DNA of 64,000 bases from Chlamydoabsidia padenii (taxonomy: Eukaryota; Mucoromycota; Mucoromycetes; Mucorales; Cunninghamellaceae). The notes under the pieces were generated by a model, which was not told the DNA's origin, ran no database searches, and saw nothing but the letters and a program-made list of their open reading frames with translations. Below, in pieces: positions 22,713 through 32,688 of the stretch. The DNA lies in the NCBI GenBank assembly GCA_025330725.1, contig JAIWND010000054.1:1-64000 (forward strand), in the 5' to 3' direction. Numbering within the stretch: the first letter of the stretch is position 1; each line of letters opens with the position of its first letter. A program made the translations under genes and the position numbers.

Positions 22713-24437
22713 ATAGATACTCCTCCCCCCCTTTTCCCTTATTTTATACTCTCTCTCTTTTTTATGTGTACATTCATTCTTCTTATATAGTTCTTTTTTA
22801 ACCCCCTCCTTTTTTTTTGACATATACATATAGTTGACACTTTATTACTTATACTCTATATTACTTTCCCCATTCTTACCCTTCTTATATTATATATCAT
22901 TTCTCATTTATATCATCTACTATCTCTTTGTATATATCAAATGAATGTATGTAACACTTTTGTGTCTAATAAAAAACGTAAAAAAGCTTTAACCCCTTTG
23001 TATGTATCCTCTTTGATATTTATCACTAAGCAAGTCATAGGAATAAAGCAGAAGGTTCAAGGGCACTCCTTACCTTGATTTTCTCATCCCTATGTACCTA
23101 CTTTCTTGTTATCCTCCTTTTGCATGTTGACATTGGTTCTTCGTTACTCATGCATTGAATTCGGATTTTCAAATCCCGACATTTTTAAAAAGTCTTTCTC
23201 GCATTTTTTTTTTCTCTCTTTCTTCTTTGTCCAGTCAATCATTCCTTGATTATAAGATGATAAGAGGCAGTAGTATGGCTTTGATACTGCTGCATTATAC
23301 TACTATTTGAATGATAACATCTTGTTTGACTAATGTTACGACTTGAGGATTGACCAACTCAAACTACGGCGCTTATTACAAGGTAAACGAAAATAATACA
23401 ACTTTCTTCTTCTTTGCCTACCTGTGTACTTGATTCTTTTTTGATAGTAATCAAGCTATGGCTCACTATCTTTTTATCATTATAAGTAATTTTTGAAACT
23501 TGATTACGGTTATTCGCACAATCGGACACCCCAGCAATACATGGTGCTGAAGATAAAAAGGTAATTGTTGGGCACGGAGCAACTGGAAGTGACAACATCA
23601 ACTTCAGGCATGGTCACAACTCTAGCCATATACATTGTAGGAACTGATACTGATCAAACTGGACGAACCCAAGGTACGTTGGGTAAAGAAAGAAAAGGAC
23701 TTGGCAGTGTATCCCTTACTATGGGAAATTGATTCCCGCCATGATACTAACCTTCTTCTTTGAATAATGGTAGGATACAAGAATTGTTACTACTTTTATG
23801 GTTTAGTGGGTATGACTCGGAACGGTCCCCCCGCCTGATTTTGGTCTTTTGGATCCTATACTTGTATGATGGAACCTTACTTACTATATCAAGTCATTTT
23901 AATTTATATATAATCAATAAACAGCTTACTTTTTAAACAATCATTTAATCAAACTATTAATATTGCTTTATGGGATGGACTTTGTTGGTGTTGTTTTTGG
24001 TTATGGGTGTGTTTTTTTTATAGGGTGGATATCATGCACTTACATATATAGCGACGCCCCCGAAAAAAGTCGACATACATACTGGATCATTCAAACTAGT
24101 TTTAATCCCAGTACATAATAATAATCATCACAACTTATGGAGGTTACCAACATCACTCCGACCATCTGTATGCCTTGGTTGATGAACCTCGCTATCTACA
24201 CCCAGGCACACCCAGGCACAGGAAATATTTTTAATCGCCGATTCAAAGCTTGTCCCTGATTTCCAATGATCTAAAAATACATCTGTCAAAAAGGCTTTGA
24301 AGAATGGAATCAGGGCTTGTTGTGACACCCTATCTCGGTGTTCTTGATAAGGACAAGTGTTATTTCCCATCTTTTGACGCACAAATACAATGATGATTGT
24401 TTTTATTCTTTGCTACAAAAAGGAGAGAAGGTGTCTT

Positions 24438-24477
<40 letters not shown>

Positions 24478-24573
24478 GAAAATGGTGGTGACAATTAAAA
24501 GGGAAAAGGGGTTAAAGGATATATACTAAAGGAATGTAAGATATACAAATGAATGGATGCAAGTAAATAGAGA
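22713..24573. other. 1.9-kb region without a confident gene
   Basis: The first 300 bases are a CT-rich and T-rich 3' flank with AATAAAAAACG near 22968. An exact promoter-like element (23171-23178) followed by a long CT-rich leader (23200-23230) has no recognisable gene after it. An 80-codon frame on the minus strand (24369-24128) has no recognised domain. A 37-base poly(T) tract lies at 24440-24476. I see nothing else I can name. Confidence 0.4.
23168..23180 (+). promoter_or_regulatory. Orphan AAATCCCG element with CT-rich downstream tract
   Basis: TTCAAATCCCGAC, then TTTTTAAAAAG and a CT-rich run, the same arrangement seen before real genes here, but the following kilobase has no coding signal. 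Confidence 0.4.
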
Positions 24574-24933
24574 CTAGTTCTTCTCGGACAAGTGGACAGG
24601 GTGGACACGCTTACTAGAAGGTGCCATTCGTTTGGTACCAGGAGGTGTGGGATAATAAGCCTTTTCAGGTCGTGGAGGATATCGATGTTCAGGTACCGGT
24701 GGAGGACTACCAAAAGAGGACCTTGTTTTCTTTTCAATGTTTGTTTCTTGATCTTGATATACATGAATCAGATGCGTGCCTTGACCTTTTGGTACCCTTT
24801 GAGCAATGCCATGTTCATCAAACACGACTTCGTGAATTGTAGCCTATAGAAAAAAAAAAAAAAAGGATAAGTATATTCAACAATGATTGAGATCTATCCT
24901 ACATACTTCTTCAGTTGAAATACAGCAACCCAT
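24574..24933 (-). CDS. Small protein with N-terminal dual-acylation motif (MGCCIS)
   Basis: 98 residues in two exons: 24907-24933 encodes MGCCISTEE, and 24574-24843 encodes the rest. Gly2 with Ser6 fits the N-myristoylation consensus, and Cys3-Cys4 are ready palmitoylation sites, so the protein is predicted to be held on a cytoplasmic membrane face. The body has a short beta-like opening (ATIHEVVFDEHGIAQRVP) and a proline-rich, basic tail (PPPVPEHRYPPRPEKAYYPTPPG), suggesting an unstructured adaptor, perhaps with SH3 ligands. The N-terminus resembles that of lysosomal or vacuolar Ragulator/EGO scaffolds (MGCC), but the remainder does not, so I do not assign it. TTGAAATCCCGCT lies about 185 bases upstream. 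Confidence 0.72.
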
Positions 24934-25116
24934 TTTAAAACTTGATGAAAAAGAGGAGGAGAAGGGGCGGGGAAGTTGAAGCTCTTTTTATATGTTATTT
25001 GCCAAGCCCAAACACGAACCATTGTTGTATGGAAAAGATCGAAAAACAACATTGTATTCCCTAAACTAGATCGCCCAAAGTGCATGATTTTCTATTTATA
25101 AACAGAAAGCCATGAA

Positions 25117-25129
25117 TTGAAATCCCGCT
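25117..25129 (+). promoter_or_regulatory. AAATCCCG element upstream of the MGCC protein gene
   Basis: TTGAAATCCCGCT, about 185 bases before the ATG at 24933 (reverse orientation relative to that gene). Confidence 0.5.
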
Positions 25130-25484
25130 GTGATCCTCACACTTGTACAAAGAGCCCCTTCTTTTCTTCTCGTTTTCTATTTTGTTCAACAAAACCATTA
25201 TCGTAAGAAAGAGTAGATTAGTTTTCAAGTATTAGATTTCGGATTGATCTTCCGAGAACAGGGAGATCAAAATGAACGAGCCAAAGTAGGAGTTAAGGGT
25301 ATGTTCAAGATGGGACACCTGGAAGAGCTGCACAAATCATCCAATGTAATCTGATTACATTTGAAATAAAATGATGGAAGATTACATAATGCTATAGTAT
25401 CAGTCTTTGCTTTTATAAAAAGACAATTATAGGATTCCTTCCAGATCAAAAGGGGGAAGGGGATTTATCACCAAAAGAAAAAAA

Positions 25485-25497
25485 AGCGGGATTTGAA
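25485..25497 (-). promoter_or_regulatory. AAATCCCG element upstream of ERV41
   Basis: AGCGGGATTTGAA, about 180 bases upstream of the ERV41 ATG. Together with the element at 25120 it brackets the shared divergent promoter. Confidence 0.55.
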
Positions 25498-25673
25498 ATA
25501 TGAGAAATTTAAACTACAGAATAAAAATCGTATCCCTTCTCTTCCTCCTTTTTCTCATTCATCTACGAAGGGACGAACCTATTTAATCGTAGGTAACTTG
25601 CACACAGCACTATTCATTGTTTTTAATAACGCTTTAAATTTCTCCTTTTTGTTTATAGGCTCCAACCATCTAC

Positions 25674-27218
25674 ATGTCTCTTCGTCACCTCGCTCAAAAA
25701 GCAGCCGTCTTTGATGCATTCCCCAAGGTGGAAGCTGATAATCAACAACGTAGCGAAAAAGGTGGCCTACTTACCATAATCTTGGCATGCTTCTTGATCT
25801 TCCTCACTATTGGTGAATTCACAGAGTAAGTAGGAAAAAAGTGAGTATACTGGTTATTGATGATGAACTAACTCTTCTTCTTTTGTATAGATACCGAAAA
25901 CTGCAAACACGATATGAATTTAAGGTGGACGACAAGATAGAACAATCTTTACAGATCAATATGGATTTTACAGTAGCAATGCCGTGTCCAGGTATGTGCA
26001 CCAAAAAAAAAAAAAAACTCGCAAGATAAAAATGAAAAAAAAAATAGTCGGTTATCATCACTAATCACCTGAATCTTCATATAGCACTAATGGTCCACGT
26101 TTACGATGACTCTGGTCAACGTATGCACTTGACTGAAGCACTGAAATTGATTCCTGTAAGTCTGCTTTTACATTATTAGCTGAAAAAAGGGGAGCCAAGT
26201 GTACTAACCAATTCCATGGATGACTAGGCGGAATTCTCTGTAGGCACTGCATCAAAATACGGGTATGTCTTTTTAAACGAATGGAAACTTGAATACAAAA
26301 CTAACACCCCCCCCCTTTTTTTTTGTTTGAACAAAAAATAGAGCTGTCAAGGATCCAAAATACATTCACGAAATCATCAAGGCAGCAAGCGGGAAACCCT
26401 ACGATACTCAAGTGGCTAATGATATGGGGGCATGTCGGATTTATGGATCGATTCAAGCAAACAAAGTGGCAGCTAATCTACACGTTACCTCTGTTGGTCA
26501 TGGTTATCGTAAGTACATCATGTCTCTTTTTCTATAGGCATATGAACCAACCCAATAATTATTAATTGAATATGTGTTATATAGATAGTCATGAACACAC
26601 GGATCACGCAGGTAAAGTGGAAGGGAGGGGGGGGAAAGGGTCAAATGAATAAAGGAACCTGATACTAACGATCTAATCTCATATTTAACTTATCACAGTG
26701 ATGAACTTTACACACCGTATTGATGAATTCTCATTCGGTGAATTCTATCCAAGTCTCGTCAATCCATTGGACAACAGTGTCGAAATTACCCAATCTCGTA
26801 AGTGACTAAATAAAATGGACAAAGGACCAAGAATATTGATCTTCTCTCTCTGTTAATAGATTTTGCCGCCTTCCAATATATCATATCTGTAGTACCGACA
26901 ACCTATTTTGATGTGGGTGGTAATATGCTCTTGACCAATCAATATGCAGTGACGGATTCAAGGAAAACATACACTGAACAGGAGGCTCCTCGGGTGGTAC
27001 CTGGTATCTTCTTCAAGTACGACATTGAACCTATCTCTGTAGTCGTCCGCGAATACCACTCTTCCTTTTTTGACTTTCTGGTAAGGATTTGTGGAATTAT
27101 TGGGGGCTCTGTTGTCACGGTGGGCTTTATTTATCGAACAATCAAGTTTTGCTGGACGGGTGGAAAAGAAGATACCAATTTGTATGCTCCAGTACACAAT
27201 CTGATGCGACGGGTCTAA
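25674..27218 (+). CDS. ERV41: ERV41/ERGIC2-like COPII vesicle protein
   Basis: A cargo-receptor subunit that cycles between ER and Golgi, acting with Erv46 to retrieve ER residents. The protein starts with KAAVFDAFPKVE, the N-terminal motif shared by ERGIC proteins. A first membrane helix follows (GGLLTIILACFLIFLTIGEF), then a lumenal domain, then a second helix near the end (FFDFLVRICGIIGGSVVTVGFIYR). MNFTHRIDEFSFGEFYPSLVNPLD and VVPTTYFD are family signatures. Eight exons are inferred; one is 27 bases (ATAGTCATG...GCAG near 26585-26611) and encodes a His-rich stretch HSHEHTDHA. GTTTATAG just before the ATG suggests an intron in the 5' leader. Confidence 0.93.
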
Positions 27219-27571
27219 CAATACTTCTTTGGATGATAATAGAATAGTCTAGTTTTGGTAGTTTAGAATGTTCTTTATATTTATACAACTATAGCTTTTA
27301 TCTGACACAATAAAAAACTTTTGTACGGATCCAATCTAGTGTCTTGATCGGGAATGTTTACCCTATTAAATCTAACCTTTATATCACAATAGATAAACTG
27401 ATATTTAGTATAACTACTATTCCCATTAAATACAATCGTCTTTATAGTTGAATGAAGGTAATCTTTGCTTATAGTTTGGTCAGTGTTCATCCTCTCCTTT
27501 ATCCCCAGTCAATAGTCAACAGGAGCACACGGAATGGACTCCCGATCCGCTTGGGCCCAAATTAAATAAAG

Positions 27572-27584
27572 TTCAAATCCCGCC
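27572..27584 (+). promoter_or_regulatory. Orphan AAATCCCG element between convergent genes
   Basis: TTCAAATCCCGCC between two 3' ends. TTCAAATCC recalls a tRNA T-arm, but no cloverleaf can be folded around it. Confidence 0.35.
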
Positions 27585-27929
27585 AGCTAGTAAAAAACCC
27601 CCCAAGACCAGTAAGAAGAGGAATCTACCAACATAACACACTGTTATTCATATCATATTTTATTTTTAATAAAGACCCATACTATTGTTTATTAAATAAA
27701 GATAAAGTCACTAGATTCTATTAAAAAGAGTATATAACTAAACTAGATGTTGATTGTTACAGGAACTATGCTACTCCAAGGTCAGAATGGATTAGTCTTG
27801 ATCATCAAACACCACAGATAGAAGTACCTAAAAATGACAAATTAATGAAAATTTAGATAGACTTTACCATGTGGGTAGTCGAATGGTAGTTTAGAATGAG
27901 TTGATTTGTTGGAAGATGTAGGTTGAATC

Positions 27930-28036
27930 TCAATCAAGTGGCGAGCATTTGTTAGTCAAGTAGCGAGTCGTTGTATGTTAAGTTCCTAGTAGTTATTAGT
28001 CGAGTGATGAGTAGTCATTAGTCGAGTGTTTAGTCT
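27930..28036. repeat. Short imperfect tandem repeats (GTTAGTCGAGTG-like)
   Basis: Five or so successive phrases vary on GTTAGTCAAGTAGCGAGTCG / GTTATTAGTCGAGTGATGAG / TCATTAGTCGAGTGTTTAG. Each is about 20-25 bases and imperfect. Confidence 0.55.
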
Positions 28037-28441
28037 TTGTTGGTTGATTAGACGGTGTACGATTGATGGGAAAGACAAAAGAAAAGGGAAAGAGGGGAAA
28101 CAGTTGTATTTCAACCTGCATATAAAATTGAAATCCAGCACGATAAAGTCGGTTAAATCGAATCCGATAGGCCAGGGAAAAAAAAAAAAGATTCATGTTG
28201 ATATGTATAATATGTACGAAGAGTCATTTTTGTAATCAGGATGATAAACATTGAAGTAACAAGTGTGAGATGATGGTAAAAGATTGTTTATTATTACTAC
28301 TAGAAGAGGTATATATAATGTAAAACAAACTACTACTATAAAATAACGGATATAATGACATGCCCAGTATCATTGTAGATGGTAAAAAAAAAAAAAAAAG
28401 GATCAATATACAAATGTTGATATAACAGTGAGTTGCCTATA

Positions 28442-29254
28442 CTAGATAGTTTTAAGTAAAGAAGTGAGACCGACCATTGAGGCACCGAGAAAGAAGAAGA
28501 GGACAACATGATTGTGATGGATATCAACCTTCATTGCTTGAGGTAACATACTCTTATGTAAATCAAAAAGATAGTTAGTAATACAATCATCACCCCACCC
28601 CTTTTTCTTTGTTACCTGTATAGTTATAAAAGTCATCATACCACTGATAATTCCAAAGGTGATACCGAAAAGACCATCCACTTGATCTTTAGTAACCGAT
28701 TTGAAAGTAAACAAACCAATCAAAGCACCAAGAGGTTGTGAGAGTCCACCCATAAAAGAAGCATATAAAAAAGCATTGGTTCGAGATCCGGTAGCATAAT
28801 AAATGGGTAGCGCCATCATGAATCCTTCAGTCAGATTATGAATGGACATGGCAGCAGCCACACTTATTCCTAGCGAAGAAGACGCCTGACTAGATATAAA
28901 CATGATAAGTCCCTCTGCATTGAAAAATAAAATCACGTTAGCATACAAGATCATCTAATTTTTTTTTTTTTTTTTTTTTTTTTTTTCGTGGGGATTACCT
29001 GGGAATTTATGGATGCAAATAGCTATAGCTGTTTGAATCCCAATACTCCAAAACTGTTCCTTGTATTGTTCCAAATCGAGCGAGTCATCATCATCCAATG
29101 TGTCCTTGTTATGCAAGTGTTGCTGTCCTTCGAGATCGTGTGATATCTTGTGTTGGGTATGATCATGGTCCCGGAGTTTTGAAATAAAAATCGATCCATA
29201 ATTCGTTTGACCAAGTGTTCCATCACATGGTGGGGTAGGAGGACCATTCTTTCG

Positions 29255-29306
<52 letters not shown>

Positions 29307-29684
29307 GTATGTGAGGTGCCACAAGTGTGAATAGCTTTAGGTGTACAATAGTTGATAAGACGGGTCAGACACAGCGTCATCAATGCACCAGTAAGAAACC
29401 AACTATAAGCCTTGGGTGTTGATTGTAGTCGACGTTGTGATTCTGGTAGTAATGTCGCAAGGGAAGATATCAAGAGCACTCCAGAAGCCAACCCTAACGA
29501 GGAAGCCAAAAAAGTTCGACTTGATAAAATAGAGCCTTCTTGTCGATGCCATACCTTGTCAATAAATACAATGGAAGCTAATACAACAACAAAAGAGTTA
29601 ATTGTTTGTACCTGTTGTTTATGGGGTCTTACCTCCAATCACACAAGCTGCACTGGAGATAAGCACCATGAGCCAACCTTCCAT
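28442..29684 (-). CDS. ZRT3: ZIP-family zinc transporter, Zrt3-like
   Basis: A membrane transporter moving zinc into the cytosol, probably from the vacuole if it is the Zrt3 equivalent. Four exons. Helices 1-3 include FLASSLGLASGVLLISSLATLLPE. A long hydrophilic loop holds a pure glutamine run (17 Gln, encoded by CAA repeats) and His-rich stretches. Helix 4 carries AICIHKFPEG and helix 5 MSIHNLTEGFMMALPIYYATGSR, where the common HNxPEG is HNLTEG. The loop of the vacuolar Zrt3 group is similar to this variant. The C-terminus ends GLTSLLKTI. Intron 2 contains a 29-base homopolymer. CGGGATTTGAA lies about 195 bases upstream. Confidence 0.88.
29254..29305. repeat. CAA triplet repeat coding for polyglutamine
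   Basis: About 17 uninterrupted CAA codons on the minus strand, inside the cytoplasmic loop of the ZIP transporter. Confidence 0.95.
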
Positions 29685-29879
29685 ATTTGTTTGCCCGACC
29701 TCCGAATTCATCGTGTAGTGGTGTAGAGAAGAGTGAGAGAGATGACACTGTAATTATAGTTGTGTTTAAGTGTGTATAAGAAAGTAGAATAATAAAAAAT
29801 AGGGGATTCCAGATCAATGTGAAAGAAAAGAAGAGAAATAAAAAAAATTGGGGACAGAAACGAATTTAAAAAAGACGAA

Positions 29880-29891
29880 CGGGATTTGAAT
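29880..29891 (-). promoter_or_regulatory. AAATCCCG element upstream of ZIP transporter
   Basis: CGGGATTTGAAT, about 195 bases upstream of the ATG. Confidence 0.5.
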
Positions 29892-30421
29892 TTAATTTCT
29901 GATTGGAAGAAACTCAAAATAAAGAATCGAATACAAATGAACATGCAACATTGAGCAGAACGTCACATCTAATCATTTGATCATGCATCAAGCCAAAATA
30001 AAAGAGTACCTTTAAATTAGGATTATCTTTTATTCAAACCATAGTGTACCTGATTGACTTTAGCAAACGGGGACATTGAAACAAGTTGAGATCACATACA
30101 TCATGAAAGGGAGGACTGTTTGACATCTACTTGGGAAAAGCTAATAAACTCAAACACACCATGTTTTAGTTTATAAGATTTAAATAGAGTAAGATTTACT
30201 GCTTTCTGCAACTTGTATACAAAGGATAAGGTGATACATATTCAGATGGGGATACATCCACACATAGGAATACATACCAATCACCTACATTTCTCTTTCT
30301 GTTAGAATTCAAAAGCATAACTGTAAAAAAAAAAAAACGTTGTTTATTGTAATTTTCATGTTGTATAATCATTATGATACATCACCAAACAAGAAAAAGT
30401 GAAAATGGTCGTTCATGCATT

Positions 30422-30435
30422 TTGAAATCCCGCCG
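30422..30435 (+). promoter_or_regulatory. Orphan AAATCCCG element
   Basis: TTGAAATCCCGCCG, about 40 bases beyond the stop codon of the proline-rich protein gene and 740 bases from the ZIP start. Confidence 0.35.
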
Positions 30436-30473
30436 CTAAAAAAAAGTTTTTTCAGGAACAGAATGTCATAAAG

Positions 30474-30872
30474 TCAGAAATGCATTGGGTAATGCATGGG
30501 TGGATGGATGGTAGGTGGATAAGGTCGCCAAGGAGGAAGACCAATCATAGGTTGATGATCGTAGGGTTGATGAGGATTGTAATAATAACCAGGTGGATAC
30601 ATTGGAGGAGCCGTGGGAGACATTGGGCTCTGAGGTGCCTGTATCATCATAGGTGGTTGTTGTACCTGCATCGCCATAGGCGGTTGACCATAAGCATAAG
30701 GTAGTGAGGGTTGAGGGATCGCTGGTGATGGTGATTGTGAGACCGTAGGTTCAACCTTATCGCTGGTAGTTTTCGTCTTTGGTGGTGCCTCAAGTTGCAT
30801 GTTTTCCTCGGCGTACCAAAAGGGAGTTCGAGTGCGTGCTTTATGGGCTGGTAGACTGTGTGTATTACCCAT
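30474..30872 (-). CDS. Small proline-rich protein with N-myristoylation motif (MGNTHS)
   Basis: 132 residues in one exon. It starts MGNTHSLPAHKARTRTPFWYAEEN. Gly2 with Ser6 fits the N-myristoylation consensus, and the basic residues behind it would aid membrane binding. From about residue 45 it is proline-, glutamine-, tyrosine- and methionine-rich (QPPMAMQVQQPPMMIQAP, PPMYPPGYYYNPHQP), so it is likely disordered and possibly an adaptor or aggregation-prone tail. No domain recognised. The frame remains open upstream, but that sequence is a T-rich leader with an AATAG acceptor-like site just before the ATG, so I start at the MGNT methionine. Confidence 0.6.
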   Translation of the reverse strand: MGNTHSLPAHKARTRTPFWYAEENMQLEAPPKTKTTSDKVEPTVSQSPSPAIPQPSLPYAYGQPPMAMQVQQPPMMIQAPQSPMSPTAPPMYPPGYYYNPHQPYDHQPMIGLPPWRPYPPTIHPPMHYPMHF

Positions 30873-31084
30873 AAAAAGTCCTATTGATTGTAAAAAAAAA
30901 AAGTAAAAAGATAAAAAGAAAAGAAAAGACAAGACACACATATATATATATATATTAAAAAAAAATGTTGTCGTTTTATTACAAAAAAAGTATAAAGAGG
31001 CCAAAATTGACCACCATAATCAACCTATTACTATTCTATCTCTAATAACCTTCTTCTTTGTTGTTGTTGTTGTTGTTGTTAAAA

Positions 31085-32393
31085 TTAAGCCAGCTTGTCC
31101 TTCATCCAGTTGATAATCCCATTGACAATAATGACATTTTCTTCGTTAACAAGACCAGGAATGTCCGCACTGATTTTATCAATAGCATCTTGACCAGCGA
31201 GTTGAGAATAGCGACATCCTTTCAAAGCTAGAGACAGCGCAGAGACAAGAGTAACTTGGTCAGCTCCAATCGAGTCAGTCGACATTTCCGCTTCGGTAAT
31301 TAATCCATGCCTGGACCGTAAGAATAGGTTCTAAAAAGAAAAGAAAAAGATCAGCCAGGTTCATTCTTTTCAATTTATATATGTATCCTTACCACATGGC
31401 CCCAGTCGAATTCATTGTCCAAAGTATGAGTGAATTCAGGAGTTTGACCATAAATCCAATCCCAGGTACATAGCTCTTGTCTTGTCTTTTCCACTTGTTC
31501 CGGCAATTGATGCAGAGTCGATTCATCAATCATTGTTGGTTGTACGTTGATGCCTTGATTGTATTCTCGTTCGAATTCCGTCAGTACCGATTCACAGAAT
31601 TGCTGATGATCCACCGTATAAGAGTATTCCCGCAAATTAGTAACAGGTGAAGGTACAGATTCCACACCTTTGGATTGTAAACCTGACTATATAATAAAAT
31701 GTGAGTGACATACATCGACCACCTATCCCCTATTATTCTTACCTTGTCCATGTATTTTTTTGATAAACAGCCTTTAAGATGAGTTGTATTAGCATCAACC
31801 AACATGGTACCATGATGATAAGCTCTGTCCTTGATAATCTTGTAAGCACTACCAGAGACTTTATGATCATTTACCACAATATCATGTCGATCATTCACGG
31901 CGGCAGGGATATCCAATTGTAAAAGAGCCCGAGACACCAGTTCCGCGTTGGCTCTTCTAGAGAAGGCTTCCCTAGGCATGAATATCGTATAAATTGAGTT
32001 GCCCATATCCTAACAGAAAAAAGTTTTTAAAAAAAAGTGAGTGTTTTCTGACCCTGTATTGATCCCACTTACATGATAGACAGCACCACCACCTGATCGT
32101 CTTCGCACCAAAGGAATGTTATTGTTTTTCATAAACCGGAGGTTGCATTCTTGAAAAGGGTTTTGGTTACGCCCAATCACTACACAGTTATGATTACGCC
32201 ACAAGTACAGAATGTATCGTTTGGGATCAGTGGTACGTAAGAGCCATTCTTCTATAGCCAGGTTGGTATAAGGATCGTGTAGTTTGGAGATGTAACAGTC
32301 AACATGGTTGGTAATGGTGGGTGCAGCACGTGGTGATAAAGAATGGAAAGACAAAGAAGATCCAAATAGCTGTTTTCGAATCAATGGAAACAT
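31085..32393 (-). CDS. Mitochondrial lipoate-protein ligase
   Basis: Attaches lipoyl groups to dehydrogenase E2 subunits and the glycine-cleavage H protein. The lipoate/biotin ligase fold is evident: NLAIEEWLL, LYLWRNHNCVVIGRNQNPFQECN, VRRRSGGGAVYH, then DMGNSIYTI, VSGSAYKI and AYHHGTMLVD, all diagnostic of LplA. A C-terminal accessory domain follows. Four exons, with junctions at YH/DMG, DK/SGL and HV/NLF. The start at 32393 gives MFPLIRKQLFGSSLSFHS, a good mitochondrial targeting peptide. Two upstream in-frame ATGs (32417, 32507) would add a hydrophobic, T-rich leader, and a tatcccgac element (32499-32507) overlaps the farthest one, so I prefer 32393. Yeast Aim22 or Lip3 are the likely counterparts; I cannot choose between them. 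Confidence 0.9.
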
Positions 32394-32688
32394 GTTGTTT
32401 TTATATAATAGTACCATGGTGGAGACAAGTAGAGAGAAAAAGGAAAGAAGTAAGATTTTTTTTAATCCCGGGTCAATTTTTATTTTGTTGGTTTCATATC
32501 CCGACACGTCAATATTTCAGGCACACACTTCCAATCACACATAGAGTAAAAAAGAGGGGCATAATGTCATGATTGTTTATTAAGATCAGTATATGTATAT
32601 AAAAAAGCATTCTATTCTAAAACAAGTTCATTATGCTAAAGGGTAGGGTAAAAGATGATAATAATGAGGGGGGAGATGTTACTATGTT

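Larger units (their letters stand above)
27219..28441. other. 1.2-kb convergent intergenic region with an orphan element
   Basis: Lies between the 3' ends of ERV41 and the ZIP gene, so no promoter is expected. It nevertheless has an exact TTCAAATCCCGCC at 27572-27584. Near 27930-28030, short phrases such as GAGTAGTCATTAGTCGAGTG recur in tandem, imperfect units of about 20 bases. No gene seen. Confidence 0.45.
29685..30473. other. Intergenic region upstream of the ZIP gene
   Basis: Holds CGGGATTTGAA (29880-29890) about 195 bases before the ZIP ATG and a second exact element (30425-30432) just past the 3' end of the proline-rich protein gene. No supportable gene. Confidence 0.5.

Noticed and set aside
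24128..24371. An 80-codon minus-strand frame with hydrophobic patches
   Set aside because: No domain, no promoter-like sequence close by and no splice partners; length is within chance expectation.
27500..27590. A TTCAAATCCCGCC that looks like a tRNA T-arm, with an upstream CTCCCGATCC stretch
   Set aside because: No D-arm or matching acceptor stem can be paired, and the same sequence recurs at many sites as a promoter-like element.
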